DNA of 64,000 bases, taken from assembly GCA_964618215.1 (NCBI GenBank), contig CAZTZE010000009.1, positions 34,758 to 98,757 of the forward strand, in the 5' to 3' direction. Under the pieces are notes generated by a model. That model did no database searches. It was not told the DNA's origin and worked only from the letters and a program-made list of their open reading frames with translations. This stretch comes from CG2-30-58-95 sp964618215 (GTDB lineage Bacteria > Chloroflexota > Anaerolineae > Anaerolineales > Villigracilaceae). The translations under genes and the position numbers were made by a program. Below are positions 27,165-34,251 of the stretch, one piece after another (the first letter of the stretch is position 1; every line of letters starts with the position of its first letter).

Positions 27165-27236
27165 GACCACTCGACCACCCGACCATCAGACTAAATGACC
27201 ACCCAACCACCCAACTACCCAACCACCCGACTACCC
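27165..27236. repeat. Nine-unit octamer repeat covering the comEC start
   Basis: GACCACTC, GACCACCC, GACCATCA, GACTAAAT, GACCACCC, AACCACCC, AACTACCC, AACCACCC and GACTACCC run in exact 8-base phase with no inverted arm. The fourth and fifth words provide ATGACC, the apparent comEC start. Confidence 0.93.
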
Positions 27237-29576
27237 TTGCTGTGGCTCTCGCTGGCCTTCCTCGCCGGCATCCTGCTCGCCAGCCAGGTAACGCTCCCGG
27301 TCACGGTTTGGCTGATCCTGGCAGGAATTGCTTTGTTATTAATCATCGTCTATCGCCTGTGGTCTGCCCGCCGCCAGAATTCAAACCCTCCAACAATATC
27401 ACTCATCACTTTATCACTCATCACGCTCTTCCTCGGCGCTGCCCGTTTCCAGGCTTCCATTCCGATCATTGATGCGCACCACATCGCCTGGTATAACGAC
27501 CGCCAGTACGACCTGCTGGTCACCGGCGTGCTGACCGAGCTGCCCGATACGCGCGATACCTACACCAACCTGCGCCTGCGCGTCCAGAGCGTGGATACCG
27601 GCGACGAGTCCCTGCCCGCGGGCGGCCTGATCCTGGCGCGTATCCTGCCCGGCCAGACCTTCCACTACGGCGAGGTGATCCGCCTGCGCGGGGCATTGAA
27701 AACCCCGCCCGAGGACGAGGAATTTTCATACCGCGATTACCTGGCGCGCCAGGGCATCCACGCTTACCTGCCCTCCGCCGAAGCGACCCTTTTGCCCTTC
27801 CGCGGCGGCAATCCACTCGTGGCGGCCATCTATGCTCTGAAAGAACGCTCCCTGGTTGTCATTTACCGCATCTTCCCCGACCCGGAGGCCTCGCTCCTGG
27901 CCGGCATCCTGCTGGGCATGGATACCGGCCTGCCGCCCGACCTCCAGCAGGCCTTCAAAGATACCGGCACAGCCCACATCATCGCCATCTCCGGCTTCAA
28001 CATCACCATCATCGCCGCGCTGCTCGTGACCTTCTTCAACCGACTGCTCGGGCCGCGGCGCGGCGCGCTGGCGGCCGTCATTGGTATCGCCCTCTATACC
28101 TTACTGGTCGGCGCGGACGCGGCCGTGGTGCGCGCCGCGTTCATGGGCGGTCTGGCGCTCTTCGCCCGGCAGGTCGGCCGCCGCCAGGACGGCCTCAACA
28201 CGCTGGTCTTCGTCGCCGCGCTGATGGCCGTCATCAACCCGCACACGCCCTGGGACGTTGGCTTCCAACTCTCCTTCGCCGCCACCCTCGGCTTGATCTT
28301 GTACGCCGAACCTTTTTCGCAGACAGCCGTCAAACTAATTTCTCGCTTCTCATCCCTCGAGACTGCCCAAAAACTCGCCCAACCCCTCTCCGAGTTCGTC
28401 TTCTTCACCCTGGCCGCCCAACTGACCACCCTGCCGGTGATGGCCTACCATTTCGGGCGCATCTCGCTCGTCGCGCTGATCGCCAACCCCTTCATCCTGC
28501 CGGCCCAACCGGCGGTGATGCTCTTCGGCGGGCTGGCCCTGCTGCTCGGACTGCTTTACCTACCCTTCGGCCAATTGGCCGCTTGGTTGGCCTGGCCTTT
28601 CCCAGCCTATACCATTCGCGTTGTTGAACTGTTCGCCCGCCTCCCGCACGGCGTGCTGATCCTGGGCGACTTCTCGCTGCTGTTCGCGATCCTGTTCTAC
28701 GCTACGCTGCTCTCCTGGACTTTTAGCCGGGGGCGCGTTAAAGAGGCGTTGCGCGCCGCCCTGACGCCCGCCGTTATCCTCTCCGCGCTTGCCCTGATCA
28801 CCTTCCTGACCTGGCGCGCCGCCTTCGCCGCCCCGGACGGCCGCCTGCACCTGACCTTCCTGGATGTAGGCTCCGCCGACGCCGTTCTGATCCAGACCCC
28901 CACTGGCCGCACCGTGCTAGTCAATGGCGGCCTCAGCCCCTCGCGCCTCTCAGACGCCCTCGGCCGGCGGCTCTCACCCTTCAATCGCAAGCTGGACTAC
29001 CTCGTCATCGCCTCAACGCAGGAGGATCAGGTCGGCGCGCTGCCGCGCACGCTGGAGCGCTTCCCGCCCCAGGCCGTGCTGTGGGCCGGGAAGGTCGAAG
29101 CATCCTACTCCGCCCGCCAGTTGGACGAGTGGCTGGCAGATCGCGCCATCCTGGTCACGCGCGCCGGGCCGGGTCAGGCGCTGGATTTGGGCGCAGGCGC
29201 AACTCTCACTGTGCTGGCCGTCAATCCGCGCGGCGCGGTGCTGCTGGTGGAGTGGAAGGGCTTCCGCGCCCTGCTGCCCATCGGCATGAACTTCGACTCG
29301 CTGGCGGAGCTGGAGAACGGCGCGGCGGTCGGTCCAATGAATGTCCTGCTGCTGGCCGATTCGGGCTACGCTCCCGTCAACCCGCCTGAATGGATTGCGG
29401 AACTGCAACCGCAGCTTGTCATCCTCAGCGTGGCGGCCGGCGATCCCGATGGCCTACCCGATCAAGATACGCTGGACGCAGTGCAGGAAATCACACTCCT
29501 GCGCACCGACCGGAACGGCTGGATCACGGTCTCGACGGATGGGGAGGGGATGTGGGTGGAGGTGGAGAAGAAATAG
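27195..29576 (+). CDS. comEC: ComEC/Rec2-family DNA uptake protein with altered hydrolase domain
   Basis: This 793-residue protein has two N-terminal helices, an OB-like domain (about 90-200), the competence membrane domain (DTGTAHIIAISGFNITIIAA, then many helices, GVPFQLSFAATLG-like DVGFQLSFAATLG) and a C-terminal metallo-beta-lactamase-like domain from about residue 552 (LTFLDVGSADAVLIQTPTGRTVLVNGG). ComEC forms the channel for single-stranded DNA in transformation. The usual HxHxDH metal motif is replaced by ASTQEDQVGAL near residue 605, so the nuclease-like domain is probably inactive. The first 14 residues (MTTQPPNYPTTRLP) come from the octamer repeat, so the true start may be later. Confidence 0.9.
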   Translation: MTTQPPNYPTTRLPLLWLSLAFLAGILLASQVTLPVTVWLILAGIALLLIIVYRLWSARRQNSNPPTISLITLSLITLFLGAARFQASIPIIDAHHIAWYNDRQYDLLVTGVLTELPDTRDTYTNLRLRVQSVDTGDESLPAGGLILARILPGQTFHYGEVIRLRGALKTPPEDEEFSYRDYLARQGIHAYLPSAEATLLPFRGGNPLVAAIYALKERSLVVIYRIFPDPEASLLAGILLGMDTGLPPDLQQAFKDTGTAHIIAISGFNITIIAALLVTFFNRLLGPRRGALAAVIGIALYTLLVGADAAVVRAAFMGGLALFARQVGRRQDGLNTLVFVAALMAVINPHTPWDVGFQLSFAATLGLILYAEPFSQTAVKLISRFSSLETAQKLAQPLSEFVFFTLAAQLTTLPVMAYHFGRISLVALIANPFILPAQPAVMLFGGLALLLGLLYLPFGQLAAWLAWPFPAYTIRVVELFARLPHGVLILGDFSLLFAILFYATLLSWTFSRGRVKEALRAALTPAVILSALALITFLTWRAAFAAPDGRLHLTFLDVGSADAVLIQTPTGRTVLVNGGLSPSRLSDALGRRLSPFNRKLDYLVIASTQEDQVGALPRTLERFPPQAVLWAGKVEASYSARQLDEWLADRAILVTRAGPGQALDLGAGATLTVLAVNPRGAVLLVEWKGFRALLPIGMNFDSLAELENGAAVGPMNVLLLADSGYAPVNPPEWIAELQPQLVILSVAAGDPDGLPDQDTLDAVQEITLLRTDRNGWITVSTDGEGMWVEVEKK

Positions 29577-29586
29577 GTTGTGATGA

Positions 29587-29592
29587 TATAAT
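29587..29592 (+). promoter_or_regulatory. Possible -10 box of the aminopeptidase gene
   Basis: TATAAT lies 36 bases before the TTG start at 29629. No convincing -35 box is seen. Confidence 0.45.
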
Positions 29593-29628
29593 TTTGGAAA
29601 TATTCTCTTGTTGGACAGGAGGCTTGAT

Positions 29629-30732
29629 TTGGCTGACATTCGCATTGAGAAACTCGCGCATATCCTCGTGGATCATTCGGCGCGCATTGGACCCGGAGAC
29701 CGGGTAGCCATCGAGGCTACTACCGCGGCTGAACCACTGGTGCGTGCGCTCTATGGCTTGATCCTAGAACGGGGTGGCCATCCGCACGTGTTGCTCGAAC
29801 TCCCTGATCAGGACGAGATGCTGTTCGCACACGCAAAGGACGAACAACTTGATTTCATCCCCACCTTTCGTAAACTGGCCTACGATCAATTCGAATCACG
29901 CATCAAGATCGCCTCGGCCACTAATCCCCGTGCCCTGACTCATGTCCCCCCGGCGCGGCAGAAGCGACGACAGAAGGCCATATCTCCCATCCTGGAGGCG
30001 CAGTTGCGCCGCGGCGCGGAGAAGGCTTTCAAATGGGTCAGCACGCTTTATCCCACCGAGGGCTACGCCATGGAAGCCGAAATGAGCCTCAGAAACTTCG
30101 AGGATTTTGTCTACCGCGCCTGCCACGCCCATGAAGATGACCCGCTGGCCTACTGGAAAAAGGTGGAAGAGAAGCAGCGCAAGATCGTCGAGCGCCTGGA
30201 GGGGCACAACCAGGTAATCCTTTGCGGCCCGAATGTAGATCTGACGCTCTCGATCAAAGGCCGGAAGTTCGTCAATGCCTGCGGTTCACACAACATGCCG
30301 GATGGCGAGGTATTCACAGGCCCGGTCGAAGAATCACTCAACGGCTGGATCAAGTTTACCTATCCTGCCATTTATACGGGTGTGATGGTGGAAGGCGTGG
30401 AACTGACTTTCAGCAACGGCAAGGTGACCCAAGCCAAAGCCGCGAAGAACCAGCCATTCTTGTTGGAGATGCTCGAATCGGATGCCGGCGCCCGCTATGT
30501 GGGCGAATTTGCCATTGGCACCAACTACGAGATTGACCGTTTCTCGCACAACATCCTGTTCGACGAGAAGATCGGCGGCAGCTTACATCTGGCGCTGGGC
30601 GCGGGCTACCCTGAGACCGGCTCACGTAATAAAAGCATCATCCACTGGGATATGATCTGCGGCATGGGCAAGGAGTCTGACATCAAGGTGGATGGGGAGG
30701 TCATCTACAAGAACGGGCAGTTCACGTTCTAA
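29629..30732 (+). CDS. M29-family (thermophilic) metallo-aminopeptidase
   Basis: This 367-residue enzyme removes N-terminal residues from peptides in the cytoplasm using two metal ions. Metal-ligand regions are visible in order: NMPDGEVFTGP (Glu), YVGEFAIGTN (Glu), GGSLHLALGAGYPE (His, with the catalytic Tyr) and IHWDMICGM (His, Asp). The start is taken as TTG 29629 because AGGAGG ends six bases before it; an upstream TTG at 29608 would lie before that site. It converges with the UPF0316 gene with no gap. Confidence 0.92.
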   Translation: MADIRIEKLAHILVDHSARIGPGDRVAIEATTAAEPLVRALYGLILERGGHPHVLLELPDQDEMLFAHAKDEQLDFIPTFRKLAYDQFESRIKIASATNPRALTHVPPARQKRRQKAISPILEAQLRRGAEKAFKWVSTLYPTEGYAMEAEMSLRNFEDFVYRACHAHEDDPLAYWKKVEEKQRKIVERLEGHNQVILCGPNVDLTLSIKGRKFVNACGSHNMPDGEVFTGPVEESLNGWIKFTYPAIYTGVMVEGVELTFSNGKVTQAKAAKNQPFLLEMLESDAGARYVGEFAIGTNYEIDRFSHNILFDEKIGGSLHLALGAGYPETGSRNKSIIHWDMICGMGKESDIKVDGEVIYKNGQFTF

Positions 30733-31263
30733 TCACGCTCTCCAAAACCCGCGCCGGACTGGACGCACATCCTCCGAGATGACAAAGGCTTCGGCATCTG
30801 TCGCATGGATGATGTCTTCGACCTTGGCCACATCCCTGCGCAGTACGCTGCAACTCAACATACTGACCATGCCATCCTTGCCGCGCGCCGGGATCTCGGT
30901 CACGGCGAAACCAGCCTCGCGCAGCACTTGAGCCAACCCCGCGCCCCGACTGGCGCTGACGATGCTGACCTTGATATGCCCGATGGCCAGCCGTTCCTCG
31001 ATCCACATGCCGACTACGTTGCCGGTGGCAAAACCGGCCGCGTAACCGACAAAGGTCAGAGGATTGTTCAAGTTGCTGAGCACGGATGTGATGGCAATCA
31101 CGAAAATGGATGCCTGGCAGAATCCCAGTATCCAGGCAACGCCTTTACGCCCGCGCATCACGAACAGCACTCGCAGAGTGTCGAAGGTCATATCGGAGAA
31201 GCGCAGGGCAAAAATACCCAAGGCGGCGAGCCAGGCAGCGGGGGAGAGAAGTATTTCCAGCAT
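30733..31263 (-). CDS. UPF0316 (DUF2179/DUF5698) membrane protein
   Basis: This 176-residue protein has three membrane helices in the first 85 residues (FALRFSDMTFDTLRVLFVMRGRKG loop, GFCQASIFVIAITSVLSNL) and a soluble DUF2179 domain (VSIVSASRGAGLAQVLREAGFAVTEIPARGKDG). The family has no proven function; the soluble domain resembles small ligand-binding sensors. The ATG is one base beyond the glgP stop, so the two genes form an operon. Confidence 0.9.
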   Translation of the reverse strand: MLEILLSPAAWLAALGIFALRFSDMTFDTLRVLFVMRGRKGVAWILGFCQASIFVIAITSVLSNLNNPLTFVGYAAGFATGNVVGMWIEERLAIGHIKVSIVSASRGAGLAQVLREAGFAVTEIPARGKDGMVSMLSCSVLRRDVAKVEDIIHATDAEAFVISEDVRPVRRGFWRA

Positions 31264-31264
31264 G

Positions 31265-33424
31265 TTATTTTACCGAGTAGGTGCTGCGCATCGCCGGCAA
31301 ATACAGCCGTTCGGCATATTCTTTGACCATCCGCCGCGTGCTGAATTGCGGGGTAACTGTGCGCATGGATTCTTTCATTCGCGCCACCCATTTGAGCGGA
31401 ATGTCATCGCCGTTTCGGTCGGAGTAGTATAGCGGGATGATCTCGTTTTCTAGAACACTGTACAGGCTTTCGGCATCCGCCGCGTCGGATACTTTTGTGT
31501 CTGTGTCGGCGTCGTCGCCAATCGCCCAGCCGTTGTGACCGTTGTAGGCTTCGCGCCACCAGCCATCCAGCACCGAGAAGTTGAGCACGCCGTTCAAGGC
31601 GGCTTTCATGCCTGAGGTCCCGGAAGCTTCGTTCGGGCGACTGGGGTTGTTCATCCACACATCCACACCCTGCACCAAATAACGCGCCAGGTTCATATCG
31701 TAATCTTCAAGGAAAACCAGCCGCCCGCCATTCTCGGCCTTCTTGACCATCCGGTAGACCTCCTGGATCAGCATCTTGCCCGGCTCGTCGGCCGGGTGAG
31801 CTTTTCCGGCGAAGATGATCTGCACCGGACGGTTGGGGCGGTTGATGATTTTCAGCAAACGATCTAAATCACTGAAGACCAGGCTGGCGCGTTTATAGGT
31901 CGCGAAACGGCGCGCAAAGCCGATGGTCAGCACGTATGGATCAAGCAGCACGCCTGAGGCGATGACTTGCACCGGATGATAACCGCCGCGCATCCAATGC
32001 TGGCGGGCGCGTTCCAGTATATAAAAAACCAGTTTGCGCTTGAGATGCGTCCGCACCGCCCATAATTCTGCATCTGGAATTTCGTTGACTTTCGTCCAGG
32101 TCTCAGGATCGTCGAGGCGATCCAACCAGTCCTGGCCGAGGTATTTATCGAAGAGCACGCGCAGACGGCGCGCCATCCAGGTGCCAGTATGGACGCCATT
32201 GGTGATATACGTAATGGGTACGTCGTCTTCTTCGACCTCGGGCCAGAGGAAATGCCACATACGGCGGCTGACGCGCCCATGCAGCTCCGAGACCGCATTA
32301 CGGCCTGCTGAGAAGCGCAAGGCCAGCACAGGCATGCTGAAGCTCTCGCCCCAGGATTGGCGGTTGCGGGCCAGGTCAACGAACTGATCACGATTGAGGC
32401 CCAGTTCAGGCCACATGGGCGAGAGGTATTTGTCCATCAGCCAGAGCGGGAACTCGTCGTTGCCGGCCGGGACTGGGGTATGAGTTGTAAAGACGTTGTT
32501 GGCGCGTGTTTTCGCCGCGGCGGCCTCGAAGGTTTCGCCGGAGGCAACCAGTTCGCGCACCCGTTCCAGGGTCAGGAAGGCGGCGTGTCCCTCGTTCATG
32601 TGCCAGACGGTTGGGTTGTAACCCAGGGCGCGCAGGGCGCGCACGCCGCCCACGCCAAGCAGCACTTCCTGGGCAATGCGCAGGTCGAGGTCGCTCCAGT
32701 ACAGGCGAGCCGTCAACTTACGATCGGCAGGGTTATTTTCATCCACATTCGTGTCGAGCAAGTACAGTGGCACGCGCCCGACGCGCAGTTCCCAAATGCG
32801 GGCCGCGATGACGCGGTCGGGAAATTTGACCGCAATGGTTATCCGTTCTCCGCTTTCATTCAGGACCGGCAGAATGGGCAAATCTTGGATGGCGATGGGA
32901 TTGTTCTGCGCATCCTGCCAGCCGTCTTCGGAGATGCGTTGCGAGAAGTAGCCCTCGGCATACAGGAAACCCACTCCAACCAGCGGCAGGCCAAGGTCGC
33001 TGGCTTCTTTGAGATGGTCGCCGGCCAGCACGCCCAGGCCTCCCGAATAAATGGGCAGGATCTCATGCAGACCAAATTCCATCGAGAAGTAAGCGATGGT
33101 CTGGTCGCAGCGGCCGGGATGATTTTGAGCGTACCAGGTATCGGTGCGGGTCAGGTAAGCGTCGAATTCGCGGCAGACGCGGTCATACAGCTCCAGGTAG
33201 GGCGTATTCTGGGCAACGGCATTGATCTCGGAGCGGCCAACCTGGCCCAGGAACACGAAGGGGTTGTGGTTGACGCGCTCCCACAGGGCGTTGTCAATGC
33301 GATTGAAAAGCCGCTGGGCGTGGGGATTCCACGTCCACCACAGGTTGTAGGCCAACTCGCCCAGGCGGGCGATGCGGCGCGGCAGGTCGAAGTGGTTAGG
33401 GGTTTTGGTGCGGAAAGTGGTCAT
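31265..33424 (-). CDS. glgP: Alpha-glucan (glycogen/maltodextrin) phosphorylase, short type
   Basis: This 719-residue enzyme releases glucose-1-phosphate from alpha-1,4-glucans. It begins with the domain common to short-type phosphorylases (LAYNLWWTWNPHAQRLF), then FSMEFGLHEILPIYSGGLGVLAGDH, THTPVPAGNDEFP, and the PLP region NNPSRPNEASGTSGMKAALNG with the cofactor lysine. AAGGA precedes ATG 33424. The last eight residues (MRSTYSVK) and the stop are encoded by or next to the ACCGAGTAGG repeat at 31272, so the native C-terminus may have been replaced. Confidence 0.94.
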   Translation of the reverse strand: MTTFRTKTPNHFDLPRRIARLGELAYNLWWTWNPHAQRLFNRIDNALWERVNHNPFVFLGQVGRSEINAVAQNTPYLELYDRVCREFDAYLTRTDTWYAQNHPGRCDQTIAYFSMEFGLHEILPIYSGGLGVLAGDHLKEASDLGLPLVGVGFLYAEGYFSQRISEDGWQDAQNNPIAIQDLPILPVLNESGERITIAVKFPDRVIAARIWELRVGRVPLYLLDTNVDENNPADRKLTARLYWSDLDLRIAQEVLLGVGGVRALRALGYNPTVWHMNEGHAAFLTLERVRELVASGETFEAAAAKTRANNVFTTHTPVPAGNDEFPLWLMDKYLSPMWPELGLNRDQFVDLARNRQSWGESFSMPVLALRFSAGRNAVSELHGRVSRRMWHFLWPEVEEDDVPITYITNGVHTGTWMARRLRVLFDKYLGQDWLDRLDDPETWTKVNEIPDAELWAVRTHLKRKLVFYILERARQHWMRGGYHPVQVIASGVLLDPYVLTIGFARRFATYKRASLVFSDLDRLLKIINRPNRPVQIIFAGKAHPADEPGKMLIQEVYRMVKKAENGGRLVFLEDYDMNLARYLVQGVDVWMNNPSRPNEASGTSGMKAALNGVLNFSVLDGWWREAYNGHNGWAIGDDADTDTKVSDAADAESLYSVLENEIIPLYYSDRNGDDIPLKWVARMKESMRTVTPQFSTRRMVKEYAERLYLPAMRSTYSVK
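31272..31290 (+). repeat. ACCGAGTAGG repeat at the glgP end
   Basis: The 19-mer is identical to the copy at 2014-2032. On the coding (minus) strand it is read as MRSTYSV, a third frame compared with the copies in nuoG and the PLP-enzyme gene. Confidence 0.88.
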
Positions 33425-33484
33425 GTTCAATTCCTTCACGGCGGCAATCATACCATGAGATTCAACGAGTCAGCGATTAAGCGA

Positions 33485-33490
33485 TAAAAT
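33485..33490 (+). promoter_or_regulatory. -10 box of a probably leaderless lutA mRNA
   Basis: TAAAAT ends six bases before ATG 33497. TTCAAC lies 18 bases upstream of it and may be the -35 box. No ribosome binding site fits. Confidence 0.6.
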
Positions 33491-33496
33491 AATGGT

Positions 33497-34225
33497 ATGC
33501 CTGAAACTGTCCAACTCTTCGTCACCTGCCTGATAGACACCTTCTTTCCGCACATCGGCGAGGCGATGGTGCGCGTCTTGAACCGCGCCGGTGTGCGCGT
33601 GGAATTCCCGTCCGATCAAACCTGCTGCGGACAACCGGCCTTCAACGCCGGACTCCGCTCCGAGGCGCGACCGCTGGCCGAGCACACCATCCGGGTCTTC
33701 GAGCGGACCTCGGGCCTGGTCATCATCCCCTCCGGCTCGTGCGCGGCGATGGTGTGTCACGGTTACCTCGAACTCTTCAAAGATGATCCGGGCTGGCTGG
33801 CGCGCGCCGAGGCGCTGGCGAAACGCGCCTGCGAATTCACTGAGTACCTGGTGGACGTGCACGGCATATCGGACCTTGGGGCCTGCTGGCCGGGACGGCT
33901 GGCCTACCACCCCTCCTGTCATCTCCTGCGCGGCCTCGGTGTGGACCGCCAGCCGCGCCTGCTCCTCTCGCAGGTCAAGGATGCCGAGATCGTCGAACTG
34001 CCGGAGCGCGAGGATTGCTGCGGCTTCGGCGGCGTCTTCTCGGTGGAGCATCCCGAACTCTCGGCGGAATTCCTGAAACGCAAGATCGCCAATCTGGAAA
34101 AGACCGAGGCCCCCACGCTGGTGGTTGCCGATAGCGGCTGCTTGATGCACATACAGGGCGGGTTGAAACGGCAGGGTAAGCGCCAAAGAGTTGTACACAT
34201 CGCGGAAGTATTGGCAAACCAGTGA
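33497..34225 (+). CDS. lutA: Lactate utilization protein A (CCG-domain Fe-S protein)
   Basis: This 242-residue protein has two cysteine-rich CCG domains: TCLIDTFFP ... CCGQPAFNAG, and YHPSCHLLRGLGV ... CCGFGGVFSVEHPEL, with a final DSGCLMHI. LutA works with LutB and LutC in oxidising L-lactate to pyruvate in Bacillus. Here it is 26 bases upstream of a fused lutB-lutC gene. The stop codon TGA is part of the first word of the CAGTGAA repeat at 34220. It appears to be translated from a leaderless mRNA. Confidence 0.92.
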   Translation: MPETVQLFVTCLIDTFFPHIGEAMVRVLNRAGVRVEFPSDQTCCGQPAFNAGLRSEARPLAEHTIRVFERTSGLVIIPSGSCAAMVCHGYLELFKDDPGWLARAEALAKRACEFTEYLVDVHGISDLGACWPGRLAYHPSCHLLRGLGVDRQPRLLLSQVKDAEIVELPEREDCCGFGGVFSVEHPELSAEFLKRKIANLEKTEAPTLVVADSGCLMHIQGGLKRQGKRQRVVHIAEVLANQ

Positions 34226-34250
34226 ACAGTGAGCAGTGATCAGTGAACAG
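34220..34250. repeat. Heptamer repeat joining lutA and lutB-lutC
   Basis: CAGTGAA, CAGTGAG, CAGTGAT, CAGTGAA and CAG run in exact 7-base phase. The first word contains the lutA stop and the last ends one base before the next start codon, so the repeat is the whole intergenic region. Confidence 0.95.
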
Positions 34251-34251
34251 C

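Noticed and set aside
32357..33487. Long plus-strand open frame opposite glgP (376 codons)
   Set aside because: It is an antisense shadow of GlgP; its sequence shows no domain and glgP is certain.
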